A DNA stretch of 64,000 nt, from NCBI GenBank assembly GCA_018907035.1, contig JACCIC010000002.1, positions 3,583,001 to 3,647,000 of the forward strand, written 5' to 3'. This document shows, in pieces, positions 23,401 to 34,424 of the stretch. Source of the DNA: Sycobia sp. Sy_11 (Eukaryota; Arthropoda; Insecta; Hymenoptera; Epichrysomallidae). The notes beneath the pieces are model-generated. The model had not been told where the DNA came from, made no database searches, and worked only from the letters and a program-made list of their open reading frames with translations. Position numbers and translations under genes: made by a program. The first letter of the stretch is position 1. Each line of letters opens with the position of its first letter.

Positions 23401-26400
23401 AATCAGAATTTAAATATCAAGCTGCCATAATCGGGAAATACAACTACTCCTATGTCTCCAATTTTCTGTGTAGCGCTGCCATCCTCAGTAACACTTTATT
23501 ATTATCAGCTGCTAAATGCTTTCTACACACAGCATACGAGATGAGGAAGCTCAGATTTTTCGCGACCGTGGGTGTGAACACATTAATAACCAAAGATCTT
23601 ATTCTACATCCAGTTGCACAAATCTATACATACCATTTCTCTACTATGACGGACAATAACTTGGCAGTAGCAAAGGTAATACGCATAAATTATAATAAAA
23701 TCTTTCAGTTTTAGAGAAAATTTGAATAATATTTAAAATTAACATGAAAATCATGTGTGATATTTACATATTATGAGTATTGAACTTAAAAATTTTTTTC
23801 AGTTAATATATAGTTTAGAACTTGAGCGTCGTCCTGATTTAGCTTTTCTACATATACCATTAACAATAGAGGTCTTTAATGGAAGAACAGGAGTTGTCTC
23901 CGGATTTGGAATTAATACGATTGATAATATAATAGCAAATCAAAATCGAGAACAGATCAGAATAACTCCAACAAAAAGTCTAAATTTAACATATGCAAAT
24001 GTTACAATTATTAATGAGCAGAGAGAGTTGTATGAAAGAAGTCCTTATGGCGAATTTATATGTGGTACACTTTCTAGATACTTTCACGAACTATGTGGTA
24101 TGATGGTATCTGATACTATGTATCCACAACGAGGCGTTTGCATGGTAATTTCATTTACTATTGGTTTATGAACTACGATTTATTTTATGATAACATCATA
24201 TGAAAAAGAGAAATGATTCGTATTAACAATTAGTTTTCACTTGCTTTGTATTGAAATGTAATTTATTATTAGATTATTAGTTTTTATTCTATAAGGTATA
24301 GAACATAATGAAATCATATTACGATTTATAAGTTTTAGCTGTCGATATATTTTCGAGTATATTTTTATGTATTAAACATTTTCACGTCTAATACAAGCGC
24401 GCATAGATTTTCGAAATAAATTGTGCTCAAGCTCCTAATTGTTAGATCATAAATATATCATCTGGAGGTATATTTCCAGAAAGTTTTTAGAAGACTCTTA
24501 TTATTTTACGAAAATTGTACATTATCAGAACAGAAATTATTCAGGAACAATATGTTAATTCAGAATTTACATTTTCTTACCCTTGAAGTTACGGATTCAG
24601 ATATTGGGTGTACAAATAAGTTTTCGCCGTTTTTTTTTATAAAGAAATCAGAATTTATTGTAAAAAAGGTACTAATAATGTCATTCAAAATATTGCCCAT
24701 CAATTTCTACTACTTTTAACCATCTTTCGGGCAGTAAGTGGATACCCCGTCTAAAAATTGCTCTTTTTTTGAGGCGATCTACGAATCGACCTATTTCTTC
24801 AATTCCTCGTAAGAAGAGAAGTGCTTCTCAGTCAGACCATGAGTCATCGACCGGAATAGGTGGTAGTCTAAAGGATCAATGTGTGGTGAAGACGGCGGGT
24901 GGGGCAGATCGTCCCAATTCAGTGCTTCTAACGTTTCCTTTCCGATTTTTGCAACATATAGCCGAGCGTTCTCATACTGAAAAATGACTTTATCTTGCCT
25001 TTTGGCATATTGTGGACGTTCAATCTTTAATGCTTGGCTCAATTGCATCAGCTGTTGTTGGTATCGTTCCCTGGTGACGGTTTGATTGTGTTGGTGTAGT
25101 TCGTAATAGATTACTCCAAGCTGATCCCACCAAATGCACAGCATTAGGTTCTTGCCATGAATGTTTAGCTTGGCCATCGAAGTAGAGGCATGCCCGAGCT
25201 TACCCCATGACATCATACGCTTTGGGTTGTCGTAGTGAATCCACTTTTCGTCTCCTGTCACGATTCCATCTAGAAATCCTTTGCGATTTTGTCTTTTGAG
25301 CAATTATAAGCAAGCGAATAAGCGACTCTCGACGTCTCTTAGCTTCAGTTCGTAAGGAACCCAATTTGCTTGCTTTTGGACCATATCCAAGGTTTTGAGA
25401 CGATGTAAAATAGCTTGTTGAGTCACTCCTAACTCTTGTACAAGTTCTTCTTGCGTGTGGCACGAATCTTCCTCCAGTAAAGCTTCCAATTCAGTGTCAC
25501 CATACACTTTCGGCCTTCCACTGCGTGTTTTGTTCTCCACATTAAAATAACCATTTTTAAATTTTTGGAACCACTCCCGACAACTTCTCCCACTCAAATT
25601 AATATCACTATATACTTTTATAAGTAGCGGATGTGCTTCAGCTGCAGATGGATTTAAATGAAAGAAGTAAATTAACAATTCCCGCAAATGGCGCTTACTT
25701 GGCTCAAAACTTGACATCTTAACACGATGAAAATTAAGTAATGCTAGCAAAAGTCGGAGGTTATACTGTTTCCAGATGTTAACATATACTATACAACTTT
25801 TTACAGCTGACAATTTCGATGTTATCTTATCGGGAGCGCCATCTTTTCAAAACGTCGGAAACTTATATGTACACCTAAGAATTTAAAGGTCACGTTTTGT
25901 ATTTTACATCAAATCCTCGTTTTTCTATTTCAGATTTTGAAAACACAGAGTAATTAAAAATTGAGCATATTAAAATAATAAAATCCTAGTACATCTACCT
26001 ATCTACCTTATATGTTCCAAAATGCCTAAACTCTTCGTAATTATATTCAATTTGTATTATCAGGTATGTGAATAAGTCTTTCCCGTTTTTTTTTTCAAAT
26101 TTTGAGCCTTTATTGTGAAAAAATGGTTACAAATGAATTATTGAAAGTATTGGCCATCGCTAGCTACAACTTTTTCCCATCTTTCTGGCAACATACGAAT
26201 CCCGTTGCGAAAAAATTCGACCGGTTTGGCCTCTATCCATTCATCCACCCATTTTTTGGCTTCCTCGTAGGAATGGAAGTGCTGGTCAGCCAGGCCATGC
26301 GTCATCGATCTGAAGAGATGGTAATCAGACGGAGCAACGTCTGGACTATACGGCGGGTGGGGTAGGACTTTCCATTTGAGCGTTTCTAAGTATGTTTTCA

Positions 26401-27567
26401 CCGGCGGTGCAACATGTGGGCGAGCATTGTCATGTTGCAAAATAACTTTGTCCTGCCTGTCGGAGTATTGTGGCCGTTCGTCGGAGTTTTCGCGTGCGCG
26501 GCTCAAACGCATTTGTCGTCGATAGACCTTGTGATCCTTTCATTCGGTTTCAGAATCATAGTAAACCAGCTGGTCCCACCATATACAGAGCATGAGCTTG
26601 GCGCCATGAATATTTGGCTTGGCCGTCGATCATGGCCGGGTAATATTTTCTTCGCTTCGGATTATCGTAACGTATCCACTTTTCATGCTCACGTACGATT
26701 TTCTTTTATGTCGCTGAAGAGCTAAGTAAGCCGTTCGAGTATTTGACGGCACCCAATTTCCTTGCTTTTGGATCATTCCCATGGCTTTCAAACAAATTTG
26801 TTCGGTCAACTTGCTTCATTTTCTTGCGTTTGACAAGAATCCATGCAAAGTCGTCTCGAAAAGATTGCGGCCGCCCGGAACGCTCCTAGAAATTTCGTCT
26901 CCGCGATTGAATATCGACAAACCTTCTCCATAAGAATTGCGTCTCGGCAAGAAAAGTAAAGTGTTCCCGCAAATACGTCGACCGGCTCAAATTTCGACAT
27001 CACTATCAAGTGCGAAAGTGTTAGTATGGAATTGTTGACAATGTAAGCTTTGATTATGACATATGTAACATTGAATGCACAGTGGTGGCATCTCTTATTT
27101 TCTCCTTCTGAAACTTATGAATTTTTTTTATAGCTAACTTAATTTTGCTTTCTTCATGTCACGCAAAATACGTCACTGGTTATATAAAAGTGATTTACTT
27201 TGGATATAAAAGTTTGTTCATTAATGTCCAATTCGAAATATCATATGACAAGTTAAGAGCATAACCATTCTGCTGTTTATTATTAATATCGTAATTATTA
27301 TTTACTAGTGAATTATATTTTCAGGGCGATCTTGGCGCTCCGCTCGTCATTGATAACAAAGTTGTAGGAGTCGTCAGCAAACGTAGAAGAAACTGCGACG
27401 ACACTCACATTGGGGCTGTATATACAAAAGTAACAAAATATGAACAATTCATTCTGGAACTAAAGCGTGGAAGAATTTTAGAAAATACAATTATTTATAA
27501 TAATCCTGGACATATAGGTAATTGGAAATTACGCCCTAAATCTGATAGAGGATCAATAAATTATTGA
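20449..27567 (+). CDS. Catalytically inactive S1 serine protease homolog
   Basis: Four exons join in frame: 20449-20512, 23353-23675, 23803-24144 and 27325-27567, giving about 323 residues. Exon 1 is a signal peptide (MIYWKLFIACLLTSS..). A six-residue propeptide-like stretch, SFTMEE, leads to IVGGY, the S1 N-terminus. Every catalytic position is changed. The His box reads LSAAKCF (His57 to Lys). The Asp box reads DNNLAVAK, where Asp102 aligns with Asn. The Ser box reads CMGDLGAPLV (Ser195 to Leu, Gly197 to Ala). Position 189 aligns with Gly. The activation site ends in Glu instead of Arg or Lys, so trypsin-like activation is not expected. The Cys42-Cys58 pair is kept, and three N-glycosylation sequons occur (NYS, NLT, NVT). 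Such homologs act as binding or cofactor proteins in insect haemolymph or secretions; that role is inferred. AATAAA at 27602. Confidence 0.88.
20513..23352 (+). other. Intron 1 of the protease homolog
   Basis: A 2.84-kb phase-1 intron with donor G|GTAAGA and acceptor TATTTAAG. It is mostly AT-rich. A short GC-richer word cluster near 22260-22310 (GGTGGCCCAGTGAGCGACCA) could be a retroelement leader scrap but has no supporting LTR. No gene seen inside. Confidence 0.6.
24604..25878 (-). mobile_element. Full-length dead mariner transposon
   Basis: A 1275-bp element sits antisense in intron 3 of the protease homolog. The ends are inverted repeats of TTRGGTGTACAWATAAGTTT type, and a TA precedes the left end. 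The minus-strand transposase starts at MSSFEPSKRHLRELL (about 25718), continues through the helix-turn-helix region and GRPKVYGDTELEAL, then meets an in-frame TAA at 25304-25306. It resumes in the same frame with TGDEKWIHYDNPKR (first catalytic Asp present), FQYENARLYVA (second Asp changed to Glu) and LDYHLFRSM (third Asp present). A shift after YEELKK precedes the terminal LLPERWLKVV block. It matches mauritiana-type mariners in style. Confidence 0.88.
26058..27133 (-). mobile_element. Second dead mariner in the same intron
   Basis: About 1.08 kb, starting after TA with TCAGGTATGTGAATAAGTCT. The right end, near 27110-27133, is a poor match. The minus-strand N-terminus starts MSKFEPVDV at about 27000 but shifts frame repeatedly. 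The C-terminal 124 codons (26138-26512) are intact and well kept: LQHDNARPHVA, SPDVAPSDYHLFRSM and LPERWEKVVASDGQYF, with both Asp residues of this half present. Missing length (1.08 versus about 1.28 kb) and the broken 5' half show it cannot make active transposase. It differs in sequence from the neighbouring copy, so it is a separate insertion. Confidence 0.85.
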
Positions 27568-27609
27568 ATTTATAGATATTAAAATTTAATCGTTGAGACA
27601 AAATAAAAA

Positions 27610-29248
27610 TTATATAGTTCATATAAAAGCCATTGTTTGAGTAATATCTGTAGTATAGTATTAAGCATTATTTATGCTTTATGAATTTAACCAATAAATA
27701 AAAGCTTAGGAAATTTTGAAGGAATCTATTTATATAAATTGAAGAAAGGTCTTTCAAAATATTGTGTTAGTAAAATTTACATGGTTTAGTTGCTGTTATG
27801 AGATCTGTTATGATTGAACTATGTTCTGAAGATCGATTAAACACCAAATTAATATTGCAACTTATCATGTGCTTTTGTTATTAATTTAAATTATATTCAC
27901 TCTAATTTTATAAAATTACTATAGTTTATTCAAGATAGTTACATACACTAAATAACGATGATACAAAGAATGAAAGTTAGAATACTGAAGTTGATTCATT
28001 TGACATAAAATATTCGCGGATTCTGGTTCAGACAACTCGCTGATATTTTCAAATCTGTCATTCTTGAATTTTTGAGAATATAGGATAGCTCAGTTGACCG
28101 ACATAAGAGGTTCTGATGAAATAGAAATTGTATAGGAAGAGGTGAGTATATTGTCAGTCGGACAATAATACAATATATGAAGCAGGCGGTAAAATAGGTC
28201 ACCACTGAGGTGATTAAAAGGGTCCCGTGGGTGGTTTAAGATGCAGTGTCATTATTGGCTTGGCATTTTACGGTTAGTTTGGGTAAATTATAATAAATAC
28301 AAATGAAATTTTATAAAGATGCGCACATAATACAAATGAATAAAATCATAAAGTCGCGAATATGTCAAAGATAAATACATAGAATTATTATTAGAGAAAT
28401 ATTGATTTTCTATAGCACGCAGCAGTTGCCATGATTATATTTATAGATATGCGTCACTTCGCGAAGCAGAAGAACAGCTGTTTTATAAGCTGCAGAGGTA
28501 AATCAAACAAGTATTCATTCCAATTTCAAGCAGGTGTTCAATGGAATTGATGCTTGACGCGAATGATTTATCGAAAGATTTACTCGAATTTTTAATTCAA
28601 TGTTTTTTTTTTCAGTACTAAAAAGTCTAAAATTTAAACGATTCAATATTATACATTAAATTGAAAAATCCATTAGAAAAAGTAAAATCTGATATAAAAA
28701 AATATATAGGCAAATATATCTCACTTGACTACATTAATATTCATAATAAAAATTCAATAAATATAAAAAATATTGAGTAATATTATTATGTACCCGATAG
28801 TAATTTACGTAAATAAAGAAAGCGTAAAGCTATCGTGGACTACCAAGTAAAGCCACAGGAACAGTCGTGAAGGTAAGAATATAGAAGTGATCAAGTTGAA
28901 TTTAATTTAAATTTATTGAAAATCCGTTATTTGTAATAAAAAATTTTCATGAGTTAAAGGCGCGTAATAATATATTACAATGATACTATTTTTTCGAATT
29001 TAAAAATTTAAATCATATAAATGATTCACTATTTTTAGGAACTTATGTGCATTTGATTTTATTGTTTTTTAAACATCGTGACTTGAGATAAATAAAAATA
29101 TTTTAAATTTTATACTGACGTAGCAATAATTACTTTATTATGTTAATAACACTTTCAAACGTTTAGTTTAATTTTATTAACAATACATTAACGTAATATG
29201 TAAATTAATTCAAAATGAATTGTAAATACTTTAAAATCCCTTTATATA
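27610..29248. other. AT-rich intergenic DNA
   Basis: Sequence downstream of the protease homolog. A 69-codon minus frame (27996-28205) is unsupported. Nothing else seen. Confidence 0.45.
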
Positions 29249-30419
29249 ACAGGTGTGTTAAAAACATAGTAAAACACTTGTTTTTGGTGAAATTGTATTT
29301 TATTATTCCATATATGCTTTCGAGGGTAATACGATGATACAATTTATCGATACTATTTTTATAGTATTATTGCTCATTAGCCTCAAAATGGATTTCAGCT
29401 TTGGCAATTAACTTTTCATCAGTGCTGAATTTTTTTCTGTGAGCATTCTCTATTTGAGGTCTACAAATAAGAAAAAGTCACTGGAGTCCAGATTTGAAGA
29501 AAATTTTAGATGTGAAAGCAATTCGTCATTCATTGACATCGTTTTCATTGATTCGTGACACAGTACATTGTCTTGATGAAGCAACATTTTTTTCTTCTTT
29601 AAATGTGACCGGTTTTCTCTTCTTTAAAATGATTTAACAATTTTATGTGATAATCGCTGTTGACGGTATATCCCTTCTGAAGGTAGTTGATGAATATTAT
29701 ACCATGCGCATCCCAAAATACTGATGCCATAACTTCGCCAGCCGACTATGGTTTCTTTCCACGCTTTGGTTTCGGTTCACCGTGTTAAATCGACTCGGCA
29801 AACTGTTGATTGGACCGGACTCTGGATGGAGCCATATTTCGGCCATCGCACGAAATATCGTAATATGTCGGCGGAAAAAATTGTGTTTATTACAGTTGAA
29901 TTTCGCTGAACATTGTTCCGTATCATCAAGACGTTGCTTTTGATCGCTGCTGAGCACGCGGCCGCACCCGCTTTACACACGGCTTTCGCATGCCTAAAGA
30001 TTCATACACGATATGCCAAACACGTTCCTTTGATATTTTTAGATTTTCAGTTATCGCGATTAACTTTATGGTTATTTAAAATGATTTTGTGAACTTTTTT
30101 GATGTTTTCGTCCATAACAAAGATTATTGAACGTCTACTGCGTGTTTCGTCTTTGATGATCACTTCATAATTGTTGGTTATCCTGGTACAGAGTTCGAAT
30201 AATATTCATCAGTCTCAGCCTTGGCATTAAAGGTATTTTGTTCGCGAAAGAGCTATGTTTGATTAACACATGACATTCTTTTTTATCCATCTTTTTTAAC
30301 CAATTGTCAGAAAGCTGTCAAATTATTGCACGTCTCTCTTGAAGATTCGTCCAAAAAAATCATGACTTTAATTACAGTAACGCCATCTATATGTCACTCC
30401 AAGAATTTTCAGCCCACCA
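29249..30419 (-). mobile_element. Heavily decayed mariner of another subfamily
   Basis: The left end, ACAGGTGTGTTAAAAACATA, follows a TA. The right end reads inward as TGGTGGGCTGAAAATTCTTG, also after TA. The minus-strand transposase begins MDKKECHVLIKHS at 30290, continues with YQRNVFGISCMNL-type helix-turn-helix remnants, and shows LLHQDNVLCHESMKTM and SSDFFLFVDLK in the catalytic half. Stops and shifts are frequent. Its HQDN..CH.SMKTM and SDFFLF.DLK style differs from the two mariners in the protease intron, so at least two mariner subfamilies have invaded this locus. Confidence 0.8.
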
Positions 30420-31730
30420 TAGCATATTTTCATAGAAACATTACCAAATTAAATTAACTAAAAATACTTGCTTAGATTTATAATAATATAAATAACTTTA
30501 TCTTAATGTTGCTTCGTGTTATACGGCAAAGGCGTAATAATTTTTGCATCAAATAGGTATAGTACATATAAAATTTTCCTAAAATATACAATGCTCAGCA
30601 TTTAATATCAAGAATTTAATTTTTTATTGTTGATTTAATTTAAATATTAGAATAATTGCATATCGTCGACGTATAAATTTGATCACTTCTTAAACAATAA
30701 TTTTAATATTTGAGAACATTTATTTTTGACAACAATGATTTTTTTTATTCTCAAGCATTATTTACCACAACATTATAAGTATTTAACATTAATAATCAAT
30801 TTATGAAACTAACTATGAAATACCAAGTTTAGTGCAAAATAATAGAGCTAATGTTGATTTGACGAAAAATTCGTCTGCATTATGGAGTTGACATTGGAGT
30901 TTGGTTGTGCATTATTGTTTTCTATATTGTCATGTGCATTTATTTAGCTTGGCCTCTGTTGTTATTTAAACGCGAAACAGCAACGTCGAATTGGATAGAA
31001 TCCTACGACTATATCTTTATATATTTATTACCGACGCCACAGTACGTGAAGTAGTTAAATGCGCACACTAATTTGTACTGACGTAGCGTTGATACGTTAG
31101 TGTGACAGTGGGCCGTATGGAGGGCGCACGTTCGAAAATTGTCGAGCCTTTCGTGCAGGACATCAACCATTTCTCCATTATATCATTTATTAGATGATTC
31201 ATGAAGCTGTTATTGAGGAGAGTTTATGAAATACGATAATCAGATAAGTCATATTCTTCTACTTTATCATATTTTTAAAGCTCGATCGTTTCAATATTAC
31301 TGACAAATTCCGTTAATATATTAGAATTTCATTAATATTTATTTGTTTTAATTATAGCACCAGCTATGACTTTTCGTTGGAATATATTTATTACGTTTAT
31401 ACATTTTTTAATTTCTTTTAATTTTTATTCTCTTCAACTCTTTTGTTATAGTATTGTTCGAAATCTGAATATAAGTTTAAAAGTTAATCAAAGAATTTAA
31501 TATTTATTAAAAAAAATATGTCAATCTAAATAGATAAAATACTTAACCACCGTTTAAATAAGTAATAAGAAACACTAATTATGATGTATAAAAATAAACT
31601 ATAAATGTAAAAAAATTATGATATAAAAAAGTGCAACATAAAAAACTTATGATTTAAACTTTATGTGACGCAATAAATTTGAAAAATAAAATTATATTAG
31701 TGATATAAATGCATGAACTAAAATCCTGGT
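30420..31730. other. AT-rich intergenic DNA
   Basis: No gene seen. A short GC-richer stretch at about 31040-31160 contains CACACTAA and TTAGTGTG in inverted order but has no further structure. Confidence 0.45.
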
Positions 31731-31739
31731 GTAACGGTA

Positions 31740-31960
31740 CCAAATAACAAAATGCTGATTATACGAGCTACTATAACTGAATCGCATGGTATTACTTAAA
31801 GTTGAAAAGCTTCTATGAGCTTTTTGGAGACAACAACGGAATATTACCTACACATTCAAGATGGAACTAATATCTGAAGGTGTGAAATTTACATGGTTCG
31901 GTGGCGGTCTACTTTATAAATTATAAGAATGAAGCATAATAACCTATAATCATCTATAAT
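31740..31960 (+). repeat. Distal upstream block, copy A
   Basis: Words such as GCATGGTATTACTTAAAG, GGAGACAACAACGGAATATT and AATAACCTATAAT recur in the same order, with changes, at about 40955-41150 (GCATGATCTTACTTAAGG and so on). This places the left edge of the duplicated peptide-gene unit well upstream of the promoter. Confidence 0.5.
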
Positions 31961-32599
31961 TATCATAATCTCATTATGAACAAAGAACTTGACCAACCAA
32001 CAACTTCGCAAGCCAGATCTACTCAACGTGATGGCGAATCCCACGGAAATACTGCATACATAGATTATCTTACGCAAAGAGAGCTCTATATTTAAGGTTC
32101 GAAAGTACTGCGACAATCCTGACATCAATGATACCATCATGGGTATTCATGGGATGACATCCATATTACTTCTCCTAGAATTCCTAACATATAGAGGGCA
32201 GTGGGAAGCGTACTCATTCCGCAATCTCATGTAGTTAGAAGTCATCAACCGAGGTGATACTCTGATTATCGCTACACGCATCCTCGCTGATCTATAATAT
32301 TTCAGCTATAATAAGGAAATAATAAAATGACCTCAACTTTTGTATTAAGATGTATAATAGTAAATATATAAATAGCAAATGAGAATATTTCTATTCCTAT
32401 TTTTTATCTGAAAACTTATAAATAGAATTTATTATCAGTGAAACAGGCAGAGATAAAATTTTGGTCTTAAAATAACTCATAAGATCCTGTATCTTAAGAT
32501 GAAATTCAAAATTACCATTCGACCATGCATAACAAATGTTATAATCTCTCATTGTATTTTTGTATTGATGATAATTTTCAATAATGATTTGCCATCAAA

Positions 32600-32876
32600 A
32601 TATATTACTGTTCTTAAACATTTATAACTATATAAGTTTATGAGATGGATTTTATTTTTCCTTATAGTAAGTGGTACTAAAATTTTATTTAAGTATTCTA
32701 AGATAATATGGAAACTTTATAATGTCTTATCAGAGCATACGCTTGTGAAAAAGATAAATATACAATGTGCACATCAAGAACTTAATAGTTTCCTATTTTA
32801 TATAAATACAGCACCTCTTTCATACGCAATAATTCTGATCATCGCTTCAGCAAAGAAATTATTAGTACATAGAAAG
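32600..32876 (+). promoter_or_regulatory. Orphan promoter and first exon of the peptide-gene family
   Basis: This block matches the promoters at 33.6-33.93 kb and 41.5-41.86 kb. It shares TTTATGAGA..., AATAGT..GTGGTACTAAAA-like words, GTCTTATCAGA, AAGATAAATATACAATGTGC, TTAATAGTTTC, the TATA box TATATAAAT (32799-32807), the GCTTCAGCAAAG leader and a GT at 32876 where the first-exon donor sits in the paralogs. No matching signal-peptide exon follows before the next promoter at 33.6 kb. It could be an alternative promoter for the gene at 34.4 kb or the leftover of a deleted gene. Confidence 0.6.
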
Positions 32877-32899
32877 TATATTAGATATCGAGCATAAAG

Positions 32900-33560
32900 T
32901 TTGTTATTGACCTCTATTTTTTCACGTAAAGCGGAACCCGAAAGGTGAAAACATTAGTATTGACTTATTTTTATAATCGAATAGCTAAAGAAATTGCTGC
33001 TTTGATAATATTATGTAAACGGTTATCGAGAGCTGCCCGTGATGAGTTCTCTGTTAGATCTGCTTGAGCACGGGTTTCGATTAAAGAAGACGACTATCTT
33101 GAGCTCTCGCATTTAAATACGTAGAATTGAATTTTGAAAATGCGCACCCCACCTTCATTCGATAATAAATGTCAGATTGACCGTTTTCCTTCTTGACGCA
33201 ATTCTGTCCTGGTCGATCGTACCCGTCATAGCTGCATTCTTCAGAGCTCTGAACAATTATAAAGGTCTATCGTTTTTTATTGTTTCCATTCTGCTTGGTG
33301 AAAAGACCAGCAGCGGCATTTTTACAGTTAGGGTTTTCCTGTCTTCAAAGCGTTCCTCTGAGGTAATTTTGGGACAACATTCGTTGAACGATGCATTTGT
33401 TACGGTGATCGACTTTAAGTATTTCCTTAACTTTGCAATAGTCTAATCCTTCCCCACATGTCAGCAAGTTAGAACCTTAAACACATATTAGTCTACTCTA
33501 TATTTTCCTAGATTCTGTAAATCGCTCGTATGTACAATTTCTGTGAACAGTTTGCAATGA
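32900..33560. other. Spacer between two promoter copies
   Basis: A GC-richer stretch (33000-33450) includes an 89-codon plus frame (33177-33446) and, on the minus strand, pieces such as VDHRNKCIVQRMLSQNYLRG with stops. It resembles decayed coding DNA, but I cannot name it. Confidence 0.25.
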
Positions 33561-33599
33561 TTATATATTGCTGTTTCTAAATTTTTATAATTATGTTCG

Positions 33600-33928
33600 T
33601 TTATGAGACATGCGTAATTTTTCGTAATAGTAAGTGCTACTAAAATGTTATTGATTAGGTTTGAAATATTATAAGATAATATACTTTATTAAGATACTTC
33701 GTTCCAATGTGAAGTTCCACGTGTCCATACTATTAAATATATCCCTGTGAATGTGATCATAAAATTTGAAATATTGTCTTATCAGAATCATATACTTATG
33801 AAGAAGATAAACATACAATGTGCGCATGAAATAGTTAATAGTTTCTTATTTTATATAAATACTGCACTTTTTTAATACGTAATAATTTAAGCATTGCTTC
33901 AGCAAAGGAATTGTTTATATATACAAAG
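33600..33928 (+). promoter_or_regulatory. Promoter and non-coding first exon of peptide gene A
   Basis: TATA box TATATAAAT at 33852-33860, predicted start near 33882, and a short leader ending CAAAG|GTTAGT with the donor at 33929. Roughly 300 bases upstream are conserved with the copy at 41.5 kb, including the TTATCAGAAT and AAGATAAACATACAAT words. The conserved block size suggests retained regulatory sites. Confidence 0.6.
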
Positions 33929-34424
33929 GTTAGTAAGATAACATTCACGTATTATTGTGTTATAATGATTATTAACAAATTACCGATAATTTTTATACAG
34001 TAAACTACAACTTATTATCTAACTTTATTTTTTCGTTTGTGCAAAAGTCTCATAAGGTCAAAACATTATTATTAGTTGTTTCTACCATCTAAGCTTACAT
34101 AAAATACACTATCGATACAAATTTATTTATATTTATTATTGTTGTTTAAATGGGTTTGGAGATATATTTATAAAAAATAAAATTCAATTTTATCTTTTTC
34201 AACTCTGCCTCATGAGCGTCATTACAAGTTTTTGGCAAGTTTTGATGGATTAATTATAAGAAGGAGATCAGAATAGCGTACTTAATATTATAAATTTATA
34301 AATAATTTCATTGATTTATTAATGATTATTATGTATTTCATTGAAATAAATTAATTATATATACATTAAGCTATATTCTATCCTATTTATTGCAACATCT
34401 GTATTTTTTTTCCTTAGAAACAAA

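Noticed and set aside
31040..31160. Short inverted words CACACTAA / TTAGTGTG
   Set aside because: Arms too short and loop too irregular to claim an RNA or transposon end.
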